This document shows, one piece after another, positions 7,323 to 15,249 of a stretch of DNA of 36,150 nt. The notes under the pieces were generated by a model. The model saw nothing but the letters and a program-made list of their open reading frames with translations. It ran no database searches and was not told the origin of the DNA. The position numbers and the translations under genes are program-made. Position 1 is the stretch's first letter; every line of letters begins with the position of its first letter. The stretch covers positions 1 through 36,150 of the forward strand of contig JAKFUV010000015.1 in assembly GCA_021732485.1 (NCBI GenBank). The letters are read 5' to 3'. Source of the DNA: Hyphomicrobium sp. Its GTDB lineage: Bacteria > Pseudomonadota > Alphaproteobacteria > Rhizobiales > Hyphomicrobiaceae.

Positions 7323-8009
7323 CTACGGCGCTTGGCGATCTGGGGCCGACGGAGCAACGACCACGTCGGCTGGCTCACTCGCGGCCGCCGGCGCGCTCGG
7401 CGTAGCAGGCGGTGGCAAGCTCTCGTAAACTTCGACACGCTTTTCAGTGCTGACCGGCGGGGTCTCAGGCGCGGCGGCTTGCACTGGCGTAGTCGTAGCA
7501 GACGGCGTTGCCTCTGCCTTCGATGCATCAGCCGCAGGCGGCGACACAATTGCCGGAGGCGACTCAACCACTGGATCCGCCGTCACGGCCGCCGCCGGTT
7601 TGTCAATCGATCCGGTCGTGGTTTTAGCGGCCGGTGTCTTCGCGGGCGATGATTTTGTCTCAGCGGCCGGGGTCGCTGCCTGTTGCTCGCTCTTGGGCAG
7701 CGTCGAGCCATCCCAGCACACGGTCGCTTCGGCTTTGCAGGTGTATTCGTCAAACACGATGAAATCTAGGAACAGCTCGCAATTGACGTCTTTCTTACCG
7801 GTCTTGTAGGAGGCGACGCCCTTTTCCGCCATCGTCTTGGCAATGTATTTATCAAGCAGCTCTTTGGCGTCTCTGGCCGGACCCTCCTTGCCATAGTCGT
7901 TGACCGAAAATGCCAGCCGCGTGCAAGCCGCCGATGCCGTGTCGGCGACCGCGATGGCGCCACCCGCGACTGCCGCCGCGACGAACATGAAATGAATTGC
8001 CTGGCGCAT
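7323..8009 (-). CDS. Secreted protein with conserved N-terminal Cys domain and Pro/Ala/Thr-rich tail, unknown
   Basis: 228 residues from the ATG at 8009. This start is chosen because GGAG lies 7 bases upstream and the protein then begins with a clean signal peptide (MRQAIHFMFVAAAVAGG... ending TASA-ACTRL); a longer ORF reaching 8126 adds 39 unlikely residues before it. The mature part has a compact domain of about 75 residues with four Cys (ACTRL, VNCELF, EYTCKAE, TVCWDG) that could form two disulfides. A long Ala/Pro/Thr/Val-rich tail follows from about residue 105 to the end. Similar domains with the VNDYGKEGPARDAK motif seem to recur in Hyphomicrobiales as hypothetical proteins. The function is unknown; a periplasmic or cell-surface location is inferred from the signal peptide and the wall-spanning type of tail. 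Confidence 0.75.
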   Translation of the reverse strand: MRQAIHFMFVAAAVAGGAIAVADTASAACTRLAFSVNDYGKEGPARDAKELLDKYIAKTMAEKGVASYKTGKKDVNCELFLDFIVFDEYTCKAEATVCWDGSTLPKSEQQAATPAAETKSSPAKTPAAKTTTGSIDKPAAAVTADPVVESPPAIVSPPAADASKAEATPSATTTPVQAAAPETPPVSTEKRVEVYESLPPPATPSAPAAASEPADVVVAPSAPDRQAP

Positions 8010-8482
8010 AGTTAGTCTCCGTCCAAATCCCCGACGATGTTTCAGTAAATTTATAGACGCGAGAGCGTGGCATGACCAGGGCAGCGCCGTTGCCGTCGCA
8101 TCACACCCCACAAAAAGCGTCTGCATCTTGTGGTGCGAATTGACGCTTGCAGCGAAAAAATGGGCGCACGTCGCTGGATCGCATCGTCCCGGCCGCTCTT
8201 ATCACCAGCCAAACGGCGGCTTTCTGGCTTTCGCCGACGTTCGTAACACCCACTCGCGGCCCAATCTCAATAGGCAGGGTTACGTGATTGAAGGCCAAAT
8301 CAGAGCAATTAGCTGGGCTCGTCATCGAGAGATCACGTCGCTGGTGCATGCTTAGAGGTGGTCGCGACTAAAGGTTGCGCTGAATGTGCTATGAGTCGTT
8401 GGGGCAGCCTGTCCGCAGGCAGCGATAGGCATTCAAAATTGCCAGTCGCTCATTCGCTCGAGGCCGAACGTGGAGGTTGGCT
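8010..8482. other. Intergenic region, 473 bp, no convincing gene
   Basis: Divergent gap between the minus-strand secreted protein and the plus-strand glycine-rich protein. Open frames of 75-82 codons exist on both strands (8101-8349 minus, 8128-8355 plus), but they lack ribosome binding sites and recognisable protein character. A 7-bp inverted repeat (AAGCGTC / GACGCTT) occurs at about 8115-8150. It presumably holds the two promoters; I could not pick a good -35/-10 pair. Confidence 0.45.
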
Positions 8483-8770
8483 ATGGATATCGTCACGCTC
8501 ATTATACAGCTTGTCAGCGGCGCCGTCGGCGGCAACATCGCCGGCAGCTTGCTGAAAAATATCAGCCTTGGAACGCTGGGTAATTCGCTGGCCGGGATCG
8601 TCGGTGGCGGTCTTGGCGGTCAAATCCTAGGCCATCTTCTCAATCTGCCTGCTATCGGTGGCGGCGCGATTGATCCGATGGCGATCTTGACACAAGTGCT
8701 ATCCGGTGGTGTCGGCGGAGGCGTAACACTTGCCATCGTCGGACTGTTGCGCAGCATGGTTGCGCGCTAA
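8483..8770 (+). CDS. Small glycine-rich hydrophobic membrane protein, unknown
   Basis: 95 residues from the ATG at 8483, which has GGAGG exactly 6 bases upstream; an in-frame TTG at 8477 overlaps that ribosome binding site and is rejected. The protein is almost wholly hydrophobic with Gly zippers: GAVGGNIAGSLLKN, IVGGGLGGQILGHLL and LSGGVGGGVTLAIVG. Two or three membrane helices are likely, packed through glycine. Similar small proteins occur in Hyphomicrobiales, often with uninformative or wrong names. Glycine-zipper proteins can be pore-like or envelope-associated, but no function can be assigned. A strong rho-independent terminator 30 bases after the stop indicates a single-gene transcript. 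Confidence 0.72.
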   Translation: MDIVTLIIQLVSGAVGGNIAGSLLKNISLGTLGNSLAGIVGGGLGGQILGHLLNLPAIGGGAIDPMAILTQVLSGGVGGGVTLAIVGLLRSMVAR

Positions 8771-8800
8771 TCCGCCTGCCTGTTTAATTCAAGAATCACC

Positions 8801-8832
8801 AAAGCTCGCCGGCGCAATTCGGCGAGCTTTTT
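8801..8832 (+). terminator. Rho-independent terminator of the glycine-rich protein gene
   Basis: AAAGCTCGCCG (8801-8811) and CGGCGAGCTTT (8820-8830) form a perfect 11-bp stem with an 8-base loop, ending in TTTTT on the plus strand. It is the clearest intrinsic terminator in the window and lies 30 bases after the stop codon. Confidence 0.85.
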
Positions 8833-8895
8833 GCGCCGCTCCGCAGTGATGCCGCGGCGAACAGCTCAGCGCTGCGCCGGCATGGCACGTCAGCC

Positions 8896-9171
8896 TCAGG
8901 CTTTTTGTTGAGCGACACCGTGCGGCAGGACGGCATTCGTATCGCAGGTCATCAGCACTGGCCCGCGCGGCGTCCAACCATGCGCGGCAATCGAATTTTT
9001 AAGCGCGGCGCCCGCCATGAACTTGGCGAGATCCTCCGTCACCATCGTCGCTTCGCCGCCGGCTTGAACACGCTTGCCACTGGGATGTTCAGCCGATGCC
9101 GGGGAGCTTGCCGCAACGCTGACTGCCAGACAAAATATCGCCGCCCAGATTGCGCCAGATGCGTAAGTCAG
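8896..9171 (-). CDS. Small secreted protein ORF without a normal start codon, possibly decayed
   Basis: The minus strand is open from 9183 to the TGA at 8896-8898. The translation starts with a textbook signal peptide (hydrophobic core IWAAIFCLAVSVAAS, then SPASA-EHPSG), followed by about 65 soluble residues including VTEDLAKFMAGAALKNSIAA and one Cys (VLMTCDTN). A TAG at 9184-9186 closes the frame just upstream. Between that stop and the hydrophobic core the codons are CGC AAT AAG CTC CTG ACT, so there is no ATG, GTG or TTG. Only CTG (9171) could start the signal peptide; the first ATG (9045) lies beyond it and would give a 49-residue fragment. It sits 12-25 bases after the stop of another small secreted protein. 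It is either a gene with a non-standard start or a decayed one. Coordinates assume CTG. Confidence 0.4.
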   Translation of the reverse strand: MTYASGAIWAAIFCLAVSVAASSPASAEHPSGKRVQAGGEATMVTEDLAKFMAGAALKNSIAAHGWTPRGPVLMTCDTNAVLPHGVAQQKA

Positions 9172-9194
9172 GAGCTTATTGCGCTATTGAATAA

Positions 9195-9506
9195 TCACAG
9201 TTTGCAGATCGTGGTTTGGCCACGGCACGTGAAGCCGATGCCACCCTTCTTGCAGCTGTACCTGACGGTATTGACCTTGTATCCGGGAGTCGAACCGTTT
9301 GCCATCCATGCCGCCCATGTGCCCCAGTCGGTGGCTTGAAGCAACGCTTCATAGACCTGGAACTTAGCGTTCTCTTCCGTACTGCCCGTGCCTTCGGCTG
9401 CCTTCGGAACGCAACTTCCGGCGGCCATGCTGGCCCCTGACGCGCCAGCTACGGCGATCGTCGATGCGGCAATCGCAACCATCACCATTTTGAAATGATC
9501 AACCAT
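9195..9506 (-). CDS. Small secreted protein with four cysteines, unknown
   Basis: 103 residues from the ATG at 9506, chosen because AGGAG lies 8 bases upstream and the reading then starts with a signal peptide (MVDHFKMVMVAIAAST..., cleavage near SMAA-GSC). A longer ORF to 9578 adds 24 residues that are not signal-like. The mature part of about 70 residues has four Cys (GSCVP, YSCKK, FTCRG, TICKL), likely two disulfides, and a conserved-looking core: AKFQVYEALLQATDWGTWAAW. I recall relatives only as hypothetical proteins in Hyphomicrobiales. The function is unknown. The signal-peptide ORF without a start codon follows directly downstream. Confidence 0.72.
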   Translation of the reverse strand: MVDHFKMVMVAIAASTIAVAGASGASMAAGSCVPKAAEGTGSTEENAKFQVYEALLQATDWGTWAAWMANGSTPGYKVNTVRYSCKKGGIGFTCRGQTTICKL

Positions 9507-9697
9507 GAGTTTCACTCCTCGTGTTTGGGTCACGCATCCAAGGGGATTGTTCGCAGGCTGCGAGCCCAGACGCATCACCTAACTCGTTGCAGTGTACTGT
9601 GTGACTGCGTTTTCGCAGTGCATCGTGTCGCGCAAGTCACGCCAGACACCTAGCAAAACGCACGCAAACCTTTCCAGATCAACGGCCGCAATGGCGA

Positions 9698-9913
9698 TTA
9701 GGTCGCCTGCTGTAAATCGACGGCTTTTGGACCTTTGCCGCGTTTGTCCGGCTCGGTGTCGAACGTAATTCGCATGCCCTCCGTCAGCTCGCCGATGCTG
9801 GAGCGCTCGACGGCGGTGACGTGGACAAAAACATCGTTGCCGCCATCGTCGGGTTTGATAAAGCCGTAACCTTTTTGCGAATTGTAAAACTTGACGGTAC
9901 CTGTCTGGCGCAT
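9698..9913 (-). CDS. Cold-shock domain protein, CspA family
   Basis: 71 residues from the ATG at 9913, with GGGAG 8 bases upstream. A reading frame extending to 10216 has no family match before this Met and is rejected. The OB-fold cold-shock domain is complete: KFYNSQKGYGFI (RNP1 region), DVFVHVTAVE (RNP2 region), then the EGMRITFDTE and GPKAVDLQ strands. Such proteins bind single-stranded RNA and DNA and act as RNA chaperones in the cytoplasm. It is a typical length for the family. Which of the several Csp paralogues this is cannot be told. It stands alone, with about 190-310 bases of non-coding DNA on either side. Confidence 0.92.
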   Translation of the reverse strand: MRQTGTVKFYNSQKGYGFIKPDDGGNDVFVHVTAVERSSIGELTEGMRITFDTEPDKRGKGPKAVDLQQAT

Positions 9914-10226
9914 CCGGCATCTCCCTTGCGCAATCCCGACCGCACGGCCGCGATACGCATGATGCGGGATTGCGGGGCCGTGAGAGCCGAAGCGTGCGGG
10001 GCAAGTCCTGAGCGCCGACGCTATGAGCATGCTCCGGCGGCCGCGAGCCGCCCTGTCAGGATCATAGCCGCCGAGCCTGAGTGCCGCCCAACCAGCCTGC
10101 GACAATTTATCCATGGATAGGTAGGATGTTGCAACCTGAATTGCCTGACCGCCGCAGGACACGCCTCGTCGCAACCGAGATTTGCGATGATTTTTGCCTG
10201 GCGGCAACGCCGGCATGCGATGGCCG
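9914..10226. other. Upstream region of the cold-shock gene, 313 bp
   Basis: GC-rich DNA between csp and rlmJ, both on the minus strand. It should contain the csp promoter and 5' leader, which in cold-shock genes is often long and structured. Several short complementary GC words are present, but I cannot name a definite thermosensor or promoter. The csp frame remains open through most of it, giving a translation of low-complexity Arg/Ala-rich type that I regard as non-coding. Confidence 0.4.
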
Positions 10227-11087
10227 CTAGCCTGCCTGACAGTCCGATTTCAGCTCAAATCCGGCGCCGCTGTCGACGGCGAGCGCGTCCACAATTACAG
10301 GCATCAGGTCCTCGACCTCGCCTCTGAGTGTGAAGGGTGGATTGATCACCAGCACACCGCATTGCGTCAGTCCGAGCCCTGCAAAGGAACGGGCAACCGC
10401 CAGCCGGACATCAAGATATTTGATGGGCCGTCTCTCGGTTACGGCAGCGACAAACGTGTCGGCCTTGCTGCGGTCTTTGATGGGGTACCAAACAACATAA
10501 GTGCCGGTTTCGAAACGGCTTAATGCGTCAAGCATGGCTGTTGTCAGACTCTGGAACTCATCGGTGCGTTCGAAGGGCGGATCAATCAGGATCAGCCCGC
10601 GCCGCTCTTTCGGCGGCAGCAGTGATTTGACTGCGATCCAGGCATCGAGGCTCAACACCGTTGTTGACGCGGCGCGGTGAAATTCTCGGGCCAGCAACTG
10701 TCCGTCGTCGGGATGCAGTTCATTTGCGACGAGCGGATCCTCTCGACGCATGATGTGACGCGCAACAAGCGGACTCCCCGGATAATAGCGAATGGCGCCG
10801 CCGTCCGCATCCGGGTTCAGTGCCGCGACCGACGCGAGGTAGGGACGCAGGAGTTCACCCGCGCGATCGGAGAGCGGAAGCGATAGCAGTCGGCCAATGC
10901 CGTCCTGCCATTCGCCGGTTTTGCCCGCCGCAGCGCCCGCCAAATCATAACGCCCCGCCCCCGCGTGCGTATCGATCACGCGAAACGGCTGCGGTTTGCG
11001 CATCATGTACGTGATCACGCGCGCCAGAATAATGTGTTTCAAGACGTCGGCGAAGTTGCCGGCATGATAGGCGTGTCGATAGTTCAT
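10227..11087 (-). CDS. rlmJ: 23S rRNA (adenine2030-N6)-methyltransferase RlmJ
   Basis: 286 residues from the ATG at 11087. The family begins M(N/L)xYRHxxHAGNxADVLKH, and MNYRHAYHAGNFADVLKH fits exactly. The frame extends 10 codons further to a TTG at 11117, without a ribosome binding site. RlmJ methylates N6 of A2030 in 23S rRNA using S-adenosylmethionine. The SAM-binding segment VIDTHAGAGRYDL and the catalytic IDPPFE tetrapeptide region (LILIDPPFERTDEF) are present. The C-terminal part (GLGLTQCGVLVINPPFTL) is typical. It lies 85 bases downstream of holC on the same strand and may share its transcript. Confidence 0.92.
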   Translation of the reverse strand: MNYRHAYHAGNFADVLKHIILARVITYMMRKPQPFRVIDTHAGAGRYDLAGAAAGKTGEWQDGIGRLLSLPLSDRAGELLRPYLASVAALNPDADGGAIRYYPGSPLVARHIMRREDPLVANELHPDDGQLLAREFHRAASTTVLSLDAWIAVKSLLPPKERRGLILIDPPFERTDEFQSLTTAMLDALSRFETGTYVVWYPIKDRSKADTFVAAVTERRPIKYLDVRLAVARSFAGLGLTQCGVLVINPPFTLRGEVEDLMPVIVDALAVDSGAGFELKSDCQAG

Positions 11088-11172
11088 GGCGTCGGCACAA
11101 GCCGGGGAACCGTCCAACTGTCAAGCCGCTGGCAGAAGGCGCCAGGCAGCGCCGATGAAATGCGGCTGGTTG

Positions 11173-11631
11173 TCAGGCTTTCTTTTCCCAGCTGCCGGTT
11201 TCGGTTTGTTGCCAATACGTCACCGCGCAGGCGGCCGCCTTAGCGGCTTTCCACTGCTCGCGAGCGCTGTTCACGGCATCGCCATCGCGGCCGTCGAACA
11301 GGTAGACGAGCCTCTCGATGCCGGTGAACGTGCTCGTCGTCGCGCCATCGACAAGGAATCGTACGCCAGCGGCATTCGGACAATCATCACCTGTTGTCAG
11401 ATAAACCGGCTGATCGGCAGCGCTGCCTGATTTGGCCGTGCCGTGCGGCAAGAAACTGTCGTCACTATAAGTCCACAACAGTTGGTCCAAGGCTGCCAGG
11501 CGTTCGTCGTTGCCGACTTGAATGACGGCGCGCCAGCCGCGTGCCAGCGTTTTCTCGACGAGGCTCGGCAAGACCTTTTCGAGCGGCTGATGTTCGAGGT
11601 GGTAGAATAGGACTTCGGACGGTGCGCTCAT
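11173..11631 (-). CDS. holC: DNA polymerase III chi subunit
   Basis: 152 residues. The chi fold is recognised from EVLFYHLEHQPLEKVLPSLV at the N-terminus, RGWRAVIQVGNDERLAALDQ and LLWTYSDDSFLPHG. Chi contacts single-strand binding protein and links it to the clamp loader at the replication fork. The length matches alphaproteobacterial HolC (about 150). In many related genomes holC follows a leucyl aminopeptidase gene; here it precedes rlmJ instead. The ATG lacks a clear ribosome binding site. Confidence 0.9.
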   Translation of the reverse strand: MSAPSEVLFYHLEHQPLEKVLPSLVEKTLARGWRAVIQVGNDERLAALDQLLWTYSDDSFLPHGTAKSGSAADQPVYLTTGDDCPNAAGVRFLVDGATTSTFTGIERLVYLFDGRDGDAVNSAREQWKAAKAAACAVTYWQQTETGSWEKKA

Positions 11632-11812
11632 CGCCGTAGTTTAATGATGCGATGGCGCTTCCGCCAAATACATTTCATGCCCGAGCCGACGGGGGCTTGA
11701 ACCACAGACGACCAGTCCCATTTAACGCATCCGGAGCGGCGCCAGTTGATGCGGCTGACGCCCCGTGCGGGCGGTGAGGACGGTGGCGGCGATGTTCGCC
11801 TCGCCGGATCTC

Positions 11813-11843
11813 CCGCCCGCTGCGCTTTCGGCGGAGCGGGCGG
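11813..11843. terminator. GC-rich hairpin between a small secreted protein gene and holC
   Basis: CCGCCCGCT (11813-11821) and AGCGGGCGG (11835-11843) form a perfect 9-bp stem; the 13-base loop can add three more pairs (CGC / GCG). It lies about 30 bases beyond the stop of the minus-strand gene ending at 11874, so it is a good candidate terminator for that gene, though without a T-run. Confidence 0.45.
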
Positions 11844-11873
11844 CGTTCCAAACGACTGTGTGTTTTCTACGCG

Positions 11874-12134
11874 TTATTTTTTGAGATATTTTGCCGGCAC
11901 TTCTCCCGCATCGATCAATGCGGCCACGCAGATCTTGGAGAGCGATTTGCGGTTGCTCTCAAAGCAGGCGCGCGACTGCGAGCTTTCCGGCACATATTGC
12001 GCGCAGAAGTTCTGATAGTCGCCAGCACAGGCCTTGCGTACCTTTTCTGAATAAGCCTGCGCGCTGACGCCGCCGATGGCTGCGAATGTCACCGTCAAGC
12101 CAGCCATCGCGAGCATCGAATTCCATTGTCTCAT
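11874..12134 (-). CDS. Small secreted cysteine-rich protein, unknown
   Basis: 86 residues from the ATG at 12134, which has GAGGGA 6 bases upstream; the frame is open further to 12272 but the extra residues are not signal-like. A signal peptide (hydrophobic core AMAGLTVTFAAIGG, cleavage near SAQA-YSEK) is followed by a domain with four Cys in the pattern C-x7-C-x13-C-x10-C (KACAGDYQNFC, ACFESNRKSLSKIC), ending CVAALIDAGEVPAKYLKK. This spacing recalls short Cys-rich repeat domains seen in many secreted alphaproteobacterial proteins. The function is unknown; a disulfide-bonded periplasmic protein is the likely form. It is flanked by der upstream on the same strand (about 190 bp) and a GC-rich hairpin downstream. 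Confidence 0.75.
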   Translation of the reverse strand: MRQWNSMLAMAGLTVTFAAIGGVSAQAYSEKVRKACAGDYQNFCAQYVPESSQSRACFESNRKSLSKICVAALIDAGEVPAKYLKK

Positions 12135-12325
12135 GCTTCGTCCCTCGAATTTGAAATTGGAGCGCCGACATTGCTGCGACGCGTTTTCTAGAAATACTGG
12201 GTCGACTCCCCGATAGCCAGACTTCAACGCGCCACATGATCGAAAAAAATGGCGGCGTGACGGCGCACGCATCGCCCTGATTACGGCAACGAGTTTGCGG
12301 CATTTTCGTTCCGCACCCGCACCGG

Positions 12326-13720
12326 CTATTTTTTTGCGAATGGATTGTCGCCTTTGCGCAAAGTAAAGCGGACCGGAACACCGGGCAGATCAAAGGCGTC
12401 GCGCAGAGAATTTGTAAGATATTTGACGTACGACTTCGGCATGGCGTCGGCACGTTGACAAAATGCGACGAACGTCGGTGGGCGAGTCGACGGCTGGGTG
12501 ACGTAGCGGATTTTGATCCGCCGGCCCGCCGCAGCCGGTGGCGAATGGCGCGACAAGGCTTCTTCGAGCCAGCGATTGAGTTGCGGCGTCGGCACCCGCC
12601 GATTCCACGTCTCATAACATTTGACGACCGCCGCAAGCAGCTGATCGAGCCCCTTTTCGGCACGCGCCGAAATCGTGACGAGCGCCACGCCCGGTACCTG
12701 GGCCAAACTCTCCGCCAGCGTTTCCTTCAACTCGCGCAGCATTTTCGGCTTATCGGTGACGAGATCCCATTTGTTGATGGCAATCACCAAAGCGCGGCCC
12801 TCGTTGACCACCATCGAGCCGATGGTCAAATCCTGCTTCTCGAAGGGCCGCTCGGCATCGATCAGCAGCACGACGACCTCGGCAAAGCGCAAGGTCCGCA
12901 CCGCGTCGCTGGCCGACAGCTTTTCAGCAAGTTCGGTGATTTTAACCTTACGCCGCAACCCGGCGGTATCGACCAGCCGGATCGTCCGCCCCTTGTAGTC
13001 GATGTCGCTTGCGACGCTGTCGCGTGTCAGGCCGGGCTCCGGCCCGGTGATCATGCGATCTTCGCCGAGCAAGGCATTGACGAGCGTCGACTTGCCGGCA
13101 TTCGGCCGGCCCATGATCGCAACGCGCACCGGCTTGGTCGCGTGCTCAATCTCGCCATCGGCTGGCTCACTGTCGCCGGTTTCACCCCGCTTGAGCCGTT
13201 TGGCACGCGGCGGGAACGACAAACCCAGCGCCGCCGCGATGTCGACGACGAGATCACCGATGCCTTCGCCATGCTCGGCGGAAATCGCCAGGGGTGCGCC
13301 AAAGCCGAGGCCGAACGCATCATAAAATCCGTCGGTGCCTTTCGCGCCCTCGGCTTTGTTGGCGACGAGGATGACCGGCTTGCCGCTTTCACGCGCTACC
13401 GACGCGAATGCACTGTCGGCCGGCGTCACGCCTGCCCGGGCATCGACCACGAATAAAATCAGCTGCGCATCTTCGATGGCTTTTTCAGTTTGCTTTCGCA
13501 TCCGGTCGGCAATCGATCCGGCGCGCGCCTCTTCCAATCCCGCCGTGTCTAAGAGCCGAATGAGCGGCCCGCCGAGATCAGCAACGCCTTCGCGCCGGTC
13601 GCGGGTCAAGCCGGGGATGTCGGACACGAGAGCCGCACGCGAGCCTGTCAGGCGATTATAAAGCGTCGATTTTCCGACGTTGGGTCGACCAACGATCGCG
13701 ACAATGGGGGCTTGGCTCAT
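12326..13720 (-). CDS. der: Ribosome-assembly GTPase Der (EngA)
   Basis: 464 residues with the double GTPase layout unique to Der. The first G domain has GRPNVGKS (11-18), DTAG (58-61) and NKAE (121-124); the second has GRPNAGKS (204-211), a second DTAG and NKWD. The C-terminal KH-like domain (from about 380) carries IKIRYVTQPSTRPPTFVAF and ends in RKGDNPFAKK. Der acts in 50S subunit maturation. The first G4 motif reads NKAE rather than NKxD, common in alphaproteobacterial Der as far as I recall. It is the last gene of the minus-strand set panB, TPR protein, BamB-like, der; 139 bases separate it from the BamB-like gene. There is no clear ribosome binding site before the ATG. Confidence 0.96.
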   Translation of the reverse strand: MSQAPIVAIVGRPNVGKSTLYNRLTGSRAALVSDIPGLTRDRREGVADLGGPLIRLLDTAGLEEARAGSIADRMRKQTEKAIEDAQLILFVVDARAGVTPADSAFASVARESGKPVILVANKAEGAKGTDGFYDAFGLGFGAPLAISAEHGEGIGDLVVDIAAALGLSFPPRAKRLKRGETGDSEPADGEIEHATKPVRVAIMGRPNAGKSTLVNALLGEDRMITGPEPGLTRDSVASDIDYKGRTIRLVDTAGLRRKVKITELAEKLSASDAVRTLRFAEVVVLLIDAERPFEKQDLTIGSMVVNEGRALVIAINKWDLVTDKPKMLRELKETLAESLAQVPGVALVTISARAEKGLDQLLAAVVKCYETWNRRVPTPQLNRWLEEALSRHSPPAAAGRRIKIRYVTQPSTRPPTFVAFCQRADAMPKSYVKYLTNSLRDAFDLPGVPVRFTLRKGDNPFAKK

Positions 13721-13859
13721 AGGTTGTGTCGACCGATCGAATTCAGCGTGTCGCTGTGGCGTTAGACGGCGCGCCGTAATACCCAGCGCACGACGTTGCA
13801 GCGCTGAGCCACCGCCGCCGCAAGGCTGGGCGTGCTGTGTTGCCCTCCTAGACCATTTC

Positions 13860-15209
13860 TCAATTGAGAGCGATCAGTTTCGCCGTATCCGTTAATACGA
13901 ACATCCGACCCTGGGCAACGATCGGCGGAATGTAGACGGGATCGCCGACATCGACCTCGCCGTTGACCCGGCCGGAGGCGGCGTCGACGCCGATCAGCTT
14001 GCCTTGGTTGGAGGCGAGCCATAGCGTGCCACCAGCCAGAACCGGACCCGACCACGTCTTGCTATTGGGCAGTTGGCTGGACCAGCGGGTTTTACCATCC
14101 GATCGCGCCAAAGCCATCACCCGGCCCCGCGTGTCGACGATATAGACGGTATCGCCGGCAACCCACGGCGTTTGCGTCCCGGGCGCGTCGATCGACCAGA
14201 GACGTTCGCCGGTCTTGGCATTGGTCGCAATCATGCGCCCGGCATGGCCGATCGCGAACACAATACCGCCGTCGATCGCCGGCCGGGCCGCATCGCTCAT
14301 CGACGCGATTTGCGACGTTTGGCGCGTGCGCGCGAGATTTTCCGACCACGCCGGCGTGCCGTCAGCGATCTTGAGTGCAACCACATCGCCAGACGGATAG
14401 GGCACGATGACGATGTCACCATCGATCGCAGGACTGGTGCTGGTCATCAGGCTGGCCGGCTGCGGTAGCCCACGCGCCGACCACAGCTCGGTGCCATCAA
14501 CTGCATTCAAGCAATAAAATCGGCCCTGGATCGTCGTGACGAAGAGCTTGTCACCCGCCACGGTTGGCGCCGACCGGATGGGCGCGCCTAAATTTTTCTG
14601 CCAAATCACTTTGCCGGTTTGCGGTTCGAGTGCCGCCGCGACGCCGTAGCCATTGGCGACATACAGGCGCCCGGCCTCGGCTGCCAGCCCGCCACCATGA
14701 CCGCCGGCGCCGGCTTCATTTTCGGGCGTCGTCGAGACTTGAAATATCTTGCTGCCCGATAGCGCGAAGCTTGAGACCAGCCCGGCGGCGTCGAGCGTGT
14801 AAATTCGTCCATCATAGACGATCGGACTGGCGAGGATGCGTCCGGCTTTGGACGAGCCTTCTCCAACGTTTGCGCTCCAGACTTGATGGGGCGCTCCCGT
14901 CAGCGCCAAATGGCCTGGCGCGTTGTTGGCTTCGCCACCTGGCTGCGACCAGGCGTCGTTGGAGCGTTGCGGCGGCAGCACGATGGGTGAACTGGCGTCG
15001 GCGAGGTTGCTGGCAATGCTATTGGTCTGCTCGATCAGAGCGACGCGGCGCCCCGGCAGCGGCTGCGGTTTGTCAGCAAACGGATTGAGATCAGCGAGCT
15101 TCGGCAGGGTCGGGCCATCTCCTGCGCACCCCGACAGTGATGTGGCACAGAGGGCAACCACCATCGATCGCCAGAAACGTGTCATGTGCTGAGCCCTGAC
15201 CTTGTTCAC
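13860..15209 (-). CDS. bamB: BamB-like outer-membrane lipoprotein, PQQ-type beta-propeller
   Basis: 449 residues. A lipoprotein signal peptide ends in LSGC (Cys28). Repeated propeller blades with the motif D-G-x-x-W (for example NAVDGTELWSA, KIADGTPAWSE, NAKTGERLWSI, SDGKTRWSS) cover about residues 110-449. BamB is the propeller lipoprotein of the BAM complex that inserts outer-membrane proteins. The conserved neighbourhood with der and a YfgM-type TPR protein supports this: in enterobacteria yfgM-bamB-der are also consecutive. Two starts are possible: GTG at 15209 with GGGGAG about 9 bases upstream, or ATG at 15185, which gives a more typical short lipoprotein signal. Propeller proteins without BAM function exist, so the symbol rests mainly on context. 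Confidence 0.85.
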   Translation of the reverse strand: MNKVRAQHMTRFWRSMVVALCATSLSGCAGDGPTLPKLADLNPFADKPQPLPGRRVALIEQTNSIASNLADASSPIVLPPQRSNDAWSQPGGEANNAPGHLALTGAPHQVWSANVGEGSSKAGRILASPIVYDGRIYTLDAAGLVSSFALSGSKIFQVSTTPENEAGAGGHGGGLAAEAGRLYVANGYGVAAALEPQTGKVIWQKNLGAPIRSAPTVAGDKLFVTTIQGRFYCLNAVDGTELWSARGLPQPASLMTSTSPAIDGDIVIVPYPSGDVVALKIADGTPAWSENLARTRQTSQIASMSDAARPAIDGGIVFAIGHAGRMIATNAKTGERLWSIDAPGTQTPWVAGDTVYIVDTRGRVMALARSDGKTRWSSQLPNSKTWSGPVLAGGTLWLASNQGKLIGVDAASGRVNGEVDVGDPVYIPPIVAQGRMFVLTDTAKLIALN

Positions 15210-15249
15210 GTCGATCGTCTCCCCGAGCGCCGGATGGGCGGCGCCGTCG

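Noticed and set aside
8101..8355. Two opposing ORFs of 75-82 codons in the gap before the glycine-rich protein gene
   Set aside because: Neither has a ribosome binding site, signal or recognisable domain.
12455..13456. 333-codon plus-strand ORF opposite der
   Set aside because: Antisense shadow of Der, whose GTPase motifs are intact on the minus strand.
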